In this document: positions 8,728 to 15,603 of the stretch, piece by piece | Layout: every line of letters begins with the position of its first letter | Numbering within the stretch: the first letter of the stretch is position 1 | Source of the DNA: Lentisphaeria bacterium | GTDB lineage: Bacteria; Verrucomicrobiota; Lentisphaeria; Victivallales; UBA1829 | Length of the DNA: 37,440 nt | Assembly: GCA_017615635.1 (NCBI GenBank) | Contig: JAFZZR010000019.1 | Coordinates: forward strand, 1 to 37,440 | Direction: 5' to 3' | Translations under genes and position numbers: made by a program | The notes under the pieces: generated by a model | The model's input: only the letters and a program-made list of their open reading frames with translations | Databases searched by the model: none | What the model was told of the DNA's origin: nothing

Positions 8728-9723
8728 TCACTTGCGCTTGTCCATCGCGTCGTCGAACTTGATCTTCGAGGAGACGAAGTCGATCCCCTTGACGAAACGG
8801 AAAGCGTCCTGCGCGCCGTATTCCCGATCCATGCCGGAATCCTCCCATTCCACGGAAAGGGGCCCGGTATAACCGATCCGGTTCAGTTCGCGGATGATGT
8901 TTTCGAAATCGACATCGCCGTGTCCGGGACTGCGGAAGTCCCAGCCGCGGTTCGGATTTCCGAAGTCGAGATGCGAGCAGAGGATGCCGCTTTTCCCGTC
9001 CAGCGTATGTGCCGCATCCTTGACATGGACGTGATAGATGCGGTCGGGGAACTCCTTCAGGAAGCAGACGGGATCCACCATCTGCCACTGAAGGTGGCTG
9101 GGATCGAAGTTGAAGCCGAATTCGGCGCGGTTGCCGATGGCGTCAAGAGTGCGTTTTGCGGAATAGAGGTCGAAAGCGATCTCGGTGGGGTGAACTTCCA
9201 GCGCGAACTTCACGCCGCAGTCGCGGAACTCATCCATGATGGGGTTCCAGGTTTTTGCAAAAAATTCGTAGCCGGCCTCGATCATATCCTCCGTGACGGG
9301 CGGAAAACTGTAGAGCATGTGCCAGATGGGCGAGCCGGTGAAGCCGGTCACGACCTTGACGCCGAGATTGGCGGCGGCGCGGGCGCTCTTTTTCATCTGT
9401 TCGACGGCCCACTTGCGTTTGGCGCTTTTCTTGCCCGCGAGGGCGGCCGGGGCAAAACGGTCGGTCCGGGAGTCGTCGTCCGGATCGCATGTCAGCTGCC
9501 CTGCCAGGTGATTGCTGATGGCCCAGACTTTGAGCTTGTTTTTCGCCAGCGTATCCAGAAGTTTCCGGCAGTATTTCCGGTCTTCCGCCGCACGGTCGAT
9601 ATCCAGATGGTCGCCCGAGGCTGCGAGTTCGAGGCCCTGGTATCCCCAGGACGCCGCCTTTTTTGCCATGACTGCCAGCGGCAGGTCTGCCCATTGTCCG
9701 GTGAAAAGCGTGATCGGTCTCAT
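8728..9723 (-). CDS. Sugar phosphate isomerase/epimerase (AP endonuclease 2-like TIM barrel)
   Basis: A 331-residue protein with the xylose isomerase-like TIM-barrel pattern: an N-terminal L-F-T-G-Q-W, KKAASWGYQGLELAASGDHL, KVWAISNHLAGQL, FALEVHPTEIAFD, FGFNFDPSHLQWQ, IYHVHVKDA and LSVEWEDSGMD. The glutamate, aspartate and histidines in these strands are the usual divalent metal ligands. GGAG lies 6 nt before the ATG. Probably cytosolic and acting on a sugar, inositol or keto-sugar intermediate; the exact substrate cannot be told. Confidence 0.85.
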   Translation of the reverse strand: MRPITLFTGQWADLPLAVMAKKAASWGYQGLELAASGDHLDIDRAAEDRKYCRKLLDTLAKNKLKVWAISNHLAGQLTCDPDDDSRTDRFAPAALAGKKSAKRKWAVEQMKKSARAAANLGVKVVTGFTGSPIWHMLYSFPPVTEDMIEAGYEFFAKTWNPIMDEFRDCGVKFALEVHPTEIAFDLYSAKRTLDAIGNRAEFGFNFDPSHLQWQMVDPVCFLKEFPDRIYHVHVKDAAHTLDGKSGILCSHLDFGNPNRGWDFRSPGHGDVDFENIIRELNRIGYTGPLSVEWEDSGMDREYGAQDAFRFVKGIDFVSSKIKFDDAMDKRK

Positions 9724-9830
9724 GGTAATCTCCTTTCAGTTGACACGGTAAATGTAACGGGGAAATGCCGTTTTTTCAAGCGGGGAGAAGGACTTTTTCC
9801 CGGCTTTTCCGTCTTTTTTTCTCTCCGCTA

Positions 9831-9858
9831 TTGATTTTTCCGGAAAACATGATATTTT
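9831..9858 (+). promoter_or_regulatory. Possible promoter of the NSS transporter gene
   Basis: TTGATT, 16 nt, TATTTT, upstream of the ATG at 9912. The -10 element is weak. Confidence 0.35.
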
Positions 9859-9911
9859 TTCGCCCGTATCCGTCTGAATAAAAAATACAGCGCGCGGGAG
9901 CATTCGGCATT

Positions 9912-11339
9912 ATGAAATTGGCGAAACGGCGGGAGGGGTTTTCCGGCAGGATCGGTTTTGTGCTTGCGGCGGCGGGATCCGCGGTGGGTCTGGGGAACAT
10001 CTGGCGTTTTCCGTATCTGACGGCGAAATACGGCGGGGGCATTTTTCTGCTGACCTATTTCCTGCTGATGATCACCTTCGGATATGCGCTGCTGATCTCG
10101 GAGATCGGGATCGGACGGATGACCCGGCGGGGCCCCATCGGCGCTTTCCGCAAACTCTGTGCACCGCATAAGTCCTTTCTGGGGAGCATCCGGATCGGCG
10201 GGTGGATCAATGCCCTGGTTCCCATGATCATCCTCCCGTATTACGCGGTGATCGGGGGCTGGGTCACGCGCTACGTGACAGCGCTGGCGTTTCGTCCGGT
10301 GGAGTCGTTCCACAAGGACCGGATGGTGGAGTCGGGCGGAAAATCGATCACGGCATCGGCCGCGTTTTTTCAGGACTTCATCACGTCGTGGCAGGATTCG
10401 CTGCTGTATTTTCTGCTTTTTGCGGTCATCATGGGGATCGTGGTGGCCTTCGGCGTGAAAAAGGGGATCGAACGGTTCAACAAGGTCCTGATGCCGCTTC
10501 TGGTCCTGCTGATCCTGGGGATCTGCGTCTACTGTGTGTTTCTGCCGGGCGCGGAGGCGGGACTCCGGTACTATCTGAAGCCCGATCTTTCCAAGTTCGG
10601 CTTCATGACGGTGGTGGCGGCCATGGGGCAGCTCTTCTTTTCACTCTCCATCGCCATGGGGATCATGTACACCTACGGAACCTACATGCGGCGCGAGGAT
10701 GATCTGATCTCCAATGTCAATCACGTGGAGATCTTCGACACGGCGATCTCGTTTCTGGCCGGACTGATGATCATTCCCGCCGTAGTGGCCTTCGGCGGCG
10801 AGCAGGCGGCGGAAAACGCGGGCGTGGGACTGATCTTCGTGACCATGCCCCAGGTGTTCGCCAGCTTCCCCTGCGGCGGCCTGTTCGGGATCCTTTTCTT
10901 CGTTCTGGTCCTGTTTGCCGCGGCGACTTCGGCGGTTTCTCTGCTGGAGACCAATGTGCATACGGTCAGTCAGGAGCTGGGCGTTTCCCGGAAAGCGGCG
11001 CTGTTCTTCTGTATGCTGGAGACCCTGGTGATCGGGATCGTCACCGTGCTGGGATACAGCGTGCTCTCCCACGTCCATCCGCTGGCCTTCATCGAAAAGT
11101 ATCAGGGAATGGACATCCTGGATACGCTGGACTTCATCAGCAACAGCGTGATGATGCCCGTCGCGGCCATGTTCACCACGGTCCTGATCGTGGCGGGGGT
11201 GGGGCTGGAGCAGTTTTCGAAGCACGTCCGGACGGAGAAGCCCTGGTACCGGGAATACGTGTTTCAGCTCTGCATGTGCGTATTCGTCATTCCCTGTCTG
11301 CTGGTGGTGCTTCTCAATGCCGTCGGCCTGCTGAAGTAA
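9912..11339 (+). CDS. Sodium-dependent transporter, neurotransmitter:sodium symporter (NSS) family
   Basis: A 475-residue integral inner-membrane protein with about 12 hydrophobic segments. The start carries the family signature GFVLAAAGSAVGLGNIWRFP followed by YGGGIFLLTYF, the unwound first helix that holds sodium and substrate in LeuT-type carriers. Bacterial members usually take up amino acids or related compounds with sodium. A GGGAG site lies 11 nt before the ATG. It is a single-gene unit facing the convergent CapA-like gene with only 7 nt between their stops. Confidence 0.93.
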   Translation: MKLAKRREGFSGRIGFVLAAAGSAVGLGNIWRFPYLTAKYGGGIFLLTYFLLMITFGYALLISEIGIGRMTRRGPIGAFRKLCAPHKSFLGSIRIGGWINALVPMIILPYYAVIGGWVTRYVTALAFRPVESFHKDRMVESGGKSITASAAFFQDFITSWQDSLLYFLLFAVIMGIVVAFGVKKGIERFNKVLMPLLVLLILGICVYCVFLPGAEAGLRYYLKPDLSKFGFMTVVAAMGQLFFSLSIAMGIMYTYGTYMRREDDLISNVNHVEIFDTAISFLAGLMIIPAVVAFGGEQAAENAGVGLIFVTMPQVFASFPCGGLFGILFFVLVLFAAATSAVSLLETNVHTVSQELGVSRKAALFFCMLETLVIGIVTVLGYSVLSHVHPLAFIEKYQGMDILDTLDFISNSVMMPVAAMFTTVLIVAGVGLEQFSKHVRTEKPWYREYVFQLCMCVFVIPCLLVVLLNAVGLLK

Positions 11340-11346
11340 GACGGGA

Positions 11347-12651
11347 TCAGGTCCGGACGATAAATCCGTTTTCCAGTTTCAGACGGGTCCCGAATTGCGC
11401 ACTCAGCTCATCCAGGATCCGGCAGATCTCCTGCGCCTCGTCCCCTTCCGCGGGAACGGGAAGTCCCTTCAGATCGTCCTCCCGCTCGAAATTCAGGTGC
11501 ACGGGCAGAAGTTTGAATTCGGTCATGACGCCGTCGGTGAATTCCAGTTTCGGGAGCACGGTCTGATAGTTGCATTTTTCGCAGTGCAGACCCACTTTGC
11601 CGCCGCGCGAACGGGTCCAGAGCGCATCCTTTGCCGAGGAGAAAATGTCGATTCCGTACTTTTCCATGAAATCGGCCGGCAGGATTTCCACCTGCGGGCC
11701 CTGATAGATGAAATCGCCCAGAGAGTAGAAGATCGGCGCGCCGCGGTAGATCTCGATTCCCCGCAGACTGTGGCATCCGCCGCCGAAGATCGCGGAAACG
11801 CCGGATTCGATGCAGTCATGGGCGAACTCCCTGTAGTAGGAAGGCGGATTCCCGTGGCAGATCCCGTCGTCGTCATGACAGTGGACCAGCATGAAGACGA
11901 GGCTGCAGCTTTTCTTCGCTTCCCGCACGGCATCCAGAAGCCGCTTCTTGTCGCCGGCATGGCATCGGGTGTCGGCAACGCCGGAGTCCGTGGTGAATTC
12001 CAGTTCGCCGAAGTGGAATACGCCTTCGGGATCGAGCGTCTGATAGCCCGTGGCGATGGACAATTCCCGTGCGAAATTGATCCGGACCTTTGCGGCAATG
12101 GACCGCAGGGACGCCAGCTCTTCTTCCGATACCTTATAGGAAGTCTTGTGACGCAGAAAATTGACGCCAGGCCGGGCCGGAAGCTCATGCGTGGCGCGGC
12201 CCGCCCGGGAAGGATCGGCCATGGAGGCGTCCACCGCGAAGACTGCGATCTTCCGGCCTCCCGCGGAAAGGATCGCCGGAGCTTCCGCTTCCTCCAGACT
12301 GCGGCCCGTTCCCGCGTGCGCCAGGTTTCTCCTGTCCAGTTCGGCAATGGTGGAGAGCAGTCCCGCGTGTCCGTAATCCATGGCGTGGTTGTTGGCATTG
12401 CCGTAGAAATTGAAGCCGAGCCGGTTCAGATCGTCCATGTACTTCCGCCGGGTGTTGAGCCAGGTTCCTCCGGAGTAGGCATTGCCGCAGAATTCGAAAT
12501 CCGAAAGGTTGGTCTCCAGATTGGTCAGCCTCACATCGCAGCTTCCTATGAAGTCGGCGATTTTTTTCAGCATGGGCTCGTAGGCGGCGGGGAAGGGGGC
12601 AACGAAAAGCGAATCGCCCGTTCCCGTTACGGTGATTGTTTTACCGGACAT
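11347..12651 (-). CDS. CapA-family metallophosphoesterase-like protein
   Basis: A 434-residue protein with the motifs of the CapA/PgsA group: T-G-D-S near the start, R-L-T-N-L-E-T-N-L, FYGNANNHAMDYG, V-H-C-H near the middle, and GGGCHSLRGIEIYRGAPIFY-SLGDFIYQ. These residues form the metal site of the calcineurin-like fold. Canonical CapA proteins take part in poly-gamma-glutamate capsule synthesis, but this one has no visible signal peptide or membrane helix and no capB/capC neighbours. A different phosphoesterase role is therefore plausible. AAGGAG precedes the ATG, and a promoter is seen at 12697-12725. Confidence 0.85.
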   Translation of the reverse strand: MSGKTITVTGTGDSLFVAPFPAAYEPMLKKIADFIGSCDVRLTNLETNLSDFEFCGNAYSGGTWLNTRRKYMDDLNRLGFNFYGNANNHAMDYGHAGLLSTIAELDRRNLAHAGTGRSLEEAEAPAILSAGGRKIAVFAVDASMADPSRAGRATHELPARPGVNFLRHKTSYKVSEEELASLRSIAAKVRINFARELSIATGYQTLDPEGVFHFGELEFTTDSGVADTRCHAGDKKRLLDAVREAKKSCSLVFMLVHCHDDDGICHGNPPSYYREFAHDCIESGVSAIFGGGCHSLRGIEIYRGAPIFYSLGDFIYQGPQVEILPADFMEKYGIDIFSSAKDALWTRSRGGKVGLHCEKCNYQTVLPKLEFTDGVMTEFKLLPVHLNFEREDDLKGLPVPAEGDEAQEICRILDELSAQFGTRLKLENGFIVRT

Positions 12652-12696
12652 GATGAAGCTGTTCTCCTTGTTGAATAACCCGATGATATGCCCCGT

Positions 12697-12725
12697 ACTC
12701 TACTTCATTGGATCCGCGATTGCAA
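12697..12725 (-). promoter_or_regulatory. Promoter of the CapA-like gene
   Basis: On the minus strand: TTGCAA, 17 nt, TAGAGT, about 45 nt before the start codon. Confidence 0.5.
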
Positions 12726-12755
12726 ATCCCCGGGCGGGGAAAATGCGAAAAAAGG

Positions 12756-12783
12756 TTGCATAACGGGGAAGAGGGGATATATT
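12756..12783 (+). promoter_or_regulatory. Promoter of the second TIM-barrel gene
   Basis: TTGCAT, 16 nt, TATATT, ending 38 nt before the ATG at 12822. Confidence 0.55.
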
Positions 12784-12821
12784 ACGGGCGAACACACAAA
12801 AAAACGGAAGGATTCCGCATC

Positions 12822-13697
12822 ATGATCCTGACACACTGTCTGCCCTGGACGCAATGGAGCCGGGAAGATCGGACGACCCGGATGCGCGAACTCGCCGAAC
12901 TGGGTGAGACGCACATCGTTCTGACCAGCAAACTGCTGGAAGCCGCCGCCGCCGATTCTGCGTATCTGATTACCTTTGCCGAAGAGATGAAGTCTTTCGG
13001 CCTGACGTTTACAGACTGCCACGCCTTCTGGGGCACCTGGTCCGATCCCGGAATGCCTGTGCCCGAGTGGAGAGAGGTCATGCTGCTCCGTCACAGGATG
13101 GCGTTCCGTCTCTGCGCCCGGTACGGGATCACGACCATGGCGTTTCATACCGGCAACACCTTCAACAGCCTGTTCGGGAAGGATCTGAAGCTGGAAGATT
13201 ATTACCGGTCGCTGACGGACTCGCTGGACATCCTCCTGCCCGAAGCCGAAAAATGCGGCGTGATCATTGCCCTGGAGAATCAGTGGACGCCGCTGAATCA
13301 CACGGGCGTCCTGCTCCGTGTCATGGAGAAATACCGCTCGCCTTACCTGGGGCTTTGCTACGATTCCGGACACGGAAACCTGACGGAGAAGGGGATGCAG
13401 TTCCCCGGTCAGACGTGCGTTCCTCCCGTCTGGAACGATCTGGGCGCGCCGGTGGAATGGGAGACGGATCTGGCGGAGAAGTTTTCGCCGTGGATGGTCA
13501 ACTGCCACCTTCACGACAACAACGGGATCTCGGACGAGCACAAGCTGCCCGGGGAGGGAACGCTGGACTGGAGCCGCATCATTCGGGTGCTGCGCGGATC
13601 GCCGCGTCTGCAGTGCATCCAGAACGAGTCCAAGCTCGGAGAAAACACAATGGCCCGTGTCTGCAGCGTCTTCCGGAATCTGCTCCGGGAACTCTGA
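12822..13697 (+). CDS. Sugar phosphate isomerase/epimerase (TIM barrel)
   Basis: A 291-residue protein of the AP endonuclease 2/xylose isomerase-like barrel family: ELAELGETHIVLTSKLLE, TFTDCHAFWGTW, ITTMAFHTGNTFN, VIIALENQWTPLNH, YLGLCYDSGHGNL, WMVNCHLHDNNGISDEHKLP and GEGTLDWSRI. The E, D-x-G-H and H-L-H-D residues are the expected metal ligands. The start at 12822 is chosen because GGAAGG lies about 10 nt before it and because a promoter ends at 12783; the reading frame extends further upstream but without a start signal. It is divergent from the CapA-like gene and convergent with the AraC gene. The substrate is unknown. Confidence 0.85.
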   Translation: MILTHCLPWTQWSREDRTTRMRELAELGETHIVLTSKLLEAAAADSAYLITFAEEMKSFGLTFTDCHAFWGTWSDPGMPVPEWREVMLLRHRMAFRLCARYGITTMAFHTGNTFNSLFGKDLKLEDYYRSLTDSLDILLPEAEKCGVIIALENQWTPLNHTGVLLRVMEKYRSPYLGLCYDSGHGNLTEKGMQFPGQTCVPPVWNDLGAPVEWETDLAEKFSPWMVNCHLHDNNGISDEHKLPGEGTLDWSRIIRVLRGSPRLQCIQNESKLGENTMARVCSVFRNLLREL

Positions 13698-13729
13698 CGG
13701 ACGTCCGCCACGGTCGGAAGGAAAAAGCC

Positions 13730-14569
13730 TTAGGACTTTTTCCCGGCGGAGGGCCTGCGGTATTCCGCGGGCGTCATACCGAATTTCCTCCGGAACTCCC
13801 GGTAGAACATATATTCTCCGGCGAAACGGACGGAGCGGATGATATTCGAGATCGCGAGGGAGGTTTCCTTCAGCTGTCTGGCCGCGGCCTCCAGCCGCAG
13901 GTCGTTGATGTACTGCACGGGAGACAGATCGAAATGTTTTTTCCAGACTTTGAAGAAGTGATCGTGAGAGAAGCCGTTGGCGGCGGCCACGGCGTCGATG
14001 TCGATTTTCTCCGCGTAGTGCGTTCGGAACCAGATCGAAGCATTGCGGATCCGGTCTCCCGCACTCTGTGATGAGGCATCCGATTTTTCCTGCAGTCTCA
14101 GGGTCGCCATGAGGCTGAAGCAGACCCAGTCCAGCGTATCCGGCGCCCCGGGCGTATAAAGATCGTAAATGGTCCGGTAGAATTTTGCGATCAGCATTTC
14201 CAGTTCGGCCGTCATGGCAAAACTACGGACAGAGCTTTCCGTCTCCATGCCAAGAAGTCCCATCGTTTTCAGCACATCGGGGGAATAGCGGAAGGAAATA
14301 ACGTTCCGCACGCTGTGTGAGGGCTGATCCCAGACGGATCCGGGCAGCCGCCATGCCGCGTTGGGGCAGGGCACTTTCATAATTTTACCGTCTACGATGT
14401 CCTCCGTGAAATCCGTTCCGGAAGAAAGCCGGAGACAAAGTTCGAAATCGTCCCACGTTCTGCAGGCCGGGGGCAGCGCCATTTCGCTGCAGTGATAGAT
14501 CTGCCTGACGCGGAAGGGAAAGCGGTTTCTGCGGGGAAAATCTTTTACGTTCAGAGTCCATTGCGGCAT
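13730..14569 (-). CDS. AraC-family transcriptional regulator
   Basis: A 279-residue regulator. The N-terminal about 170 residues form a ligand-sensing region without strong family motifs. The C-terminal about 100 residues form the double helix-turn-helix: KIDIDAVAAANGFSHDHFFK-VWKKHFDLSPVQYINDLRLE, then AISNIIRSVRFAGEYMFYRE-FRRKFGMTPAEYRR. The start MPQWTL at 14569 is preferred because GGAG lies 7 nt upstream and a promoter at 14599-14627 would start RNA near 14592; the in-frame ATG at 14590 would be leaderless. The gene is divergent from the pilin-hydrolase-GH130-GH78 operon and probably activates it in response to a sugar. Confidence 0.9.
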   Translation of the reverse strand: MPQWTLNVKDFPRRNRFPFRVRQIYHCSEMALPPACRTWDDFELCLRLSSGTDFTEDIVDGKIMKVPCPNAAWRLPGSVWDQPSHSVRNVISFRYSPDVLKTMGLLGMETESSVRSFAMTAELEMLIAKFYRTIYDLYTPGAPDTLDWVCFSLMATLRLQEKSDASSQSAGDRIRNASIWFRTHYAEKIDIDAVAAANGFSHDHFFKVWKKHFDLSPVQYINDLRLEAAARQLKETSLAISNIIRSVRFAGEYMFYREFRRKFGMTPAEYRRPSAGKKS

Positions 14570-14598
14570 ATTGGGTCTCCATCGGTTCATCCTTCACC

Positions 14599-14627
14599 AA
14601 TATAGTCCGCTCTCTGGCGGAATGCAA
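14599..14627 (-). promoter_or_regulatory. Promoter of the AraC-type regulator gene
   Basis: On the minus strand: TTGCAT, 17 nt, TATATT. Confidence 0.6.
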
Positions 14628-14644
14628 GACTCAAAGACGGGGAA

Positions 14645-14675
14645 TCATACGATTTTACAGTAAAATTCATACGAT
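14645..14675. promoter_or_regulatory. Putative operator for the AraC-type regulator (direct repeats around a palindrome)
   Basis: TCATACGAT occurs at 14645-14653 and again at 14667-14675, 22 bp apart (two helix turns, same face). Between them is a perfect 15-bp palindrome, ATTTTAC-A-GTAAAAT (14652-14666). The second repeat ends 6 bp before the -35 box of the pilin promoter, the usual place for an AraC-type activator site. Confidence 0.65.
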
Positions 14676-14681
14676 ATTGCA

Positions 14682-14710
14682 TTGTCAAAACAAGAAAAAC
14701 GATATATAAT
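14682..14710 (+). promoter_or_regulatory. Near-consensus promoter of the pilin-GH130-GH78 operon
   Basis: TTGTCA, 17 nt, TATAAT, 72 nt before the pilin ATG at 14783. Confidence 0.75.
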
Positions 14711-14782
14711 TTCATTGGATAAGAGGAACCATGGCTAAAAATGTCTTACGATAAAAACACATCCTCGGGAAGGAGAAAAATC

Positions 14783-15577
14783 ATGAGAAAGAGATCGTCG
14801 TTCACGCTCATCGAACTGCTCGTGGTCATCGCCATCATTGCCATTCTGGCAGGAATGCTGCTGCCGGCCTTGAGCAAGGCAAAGGAGACCGCAAAGACGA
14901 TCCCCTGTGCCGGCAACCTCAAATCCATGGGCCTCGCCGCCGCCGGTTACGCCAACGATTATCAGGACTTCATCGTCCCCTCCGCCACACCGGATTTCGG
15001 AAACGGCGGGTCGTACAGCCGCAAAGATCTCTGGGGCGGTCTGCTTTCCGGATTCGGCGGCATGACCAACTACGGCATGAGCGTGCAATGGAAAGATGAC
15101 AAACCCGTCGGCGACGGGACCCTGACCTGCCCCGCCGAACGCGCTTACGGCTCCAGCGAATGGAACACCCAGTACTGGCATTATGTGTCCAACCGCGGAC
15201 TGACGGGCGACCCCGGTCAGGGCAACGGCATCTGGGGAAAATACCGCAAGCAGGGACAGGTGAAGATTCCCACAAAAGCGATCCTGTTCACGGAGAATCA
15301 GAGGACCGGCCAGAGTTTCGGGATCAACCGCATCACCCTCATCGGCTTCCGCCACGGTTCATACGATAATCGCACCTCCACCACCCCCAGCAGCGGCATC
15401 TCGCCCGTCGAGTTCTATTACCTTCAGGGCCGCGCCAATGTCCTTTACCTGGACGGCCATGTCGAAGCAAAACTCATCCGCGAGCTTCCCAGCGCCGCAA
15501 ACCAGTCCGCCGCACTCTCCAGCAGCAACATTGAGGAATGCGGATTCGACCGCAACATCGGGGTCGTGGTTCAGTAA
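14783..15577 (+). CDS. Type II secretion/type IV pilin-like pseudopilin
   Basis: A 264-residue protein starting [20 protein letters not shown], then [13 protein letters not shown]. The C-terminal part has the DGH element ([16 protein letters not shown]). The start at 14783 has AGGAG 7 nt before it. The leader is short and basic, with S instead of G at -1. It is the first gene of the operon controlled from 14645-14710 and is followed after 26 nt by a secreted hydrolase-like gene. Leucine codons are mostly CTC here, as in the next gene. Confidence 0.9.
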   Translation: MRKRSSFTLIELLVVIAIIAILAGMLLPALSKAKETAKTIPCAGNLKSMGLAAAGYANDYQDFIVPSATPDFGNGGSYSRKDLWGGLLSGFGGMTNYGMSVQWKDDKPVGDGTLTCPAERAYGSSEWNTQYWHYVSNRGLTGDPGQGNGIWGKYRKQGQVKIPTKAILFTENQRTGQSFGINRITLIGFRHGSYDNRTSTTPSSGISPVEFYYLQGRANVLYLDGHVEAKLIRELPSAANQSAALSSSNIEECGFDRNIGVVVQ

Positions 15578-15603
15578 CCTCATCGAAAGGCCGGACCCTC
15601 ATC

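Noticed and set aside
11347..12651. Capsule (poly-gamma-glutamate) synthesis locus
   Set aside because: Only the CapA-like protein is present, without CapB/CapC and without a membrane anchor.
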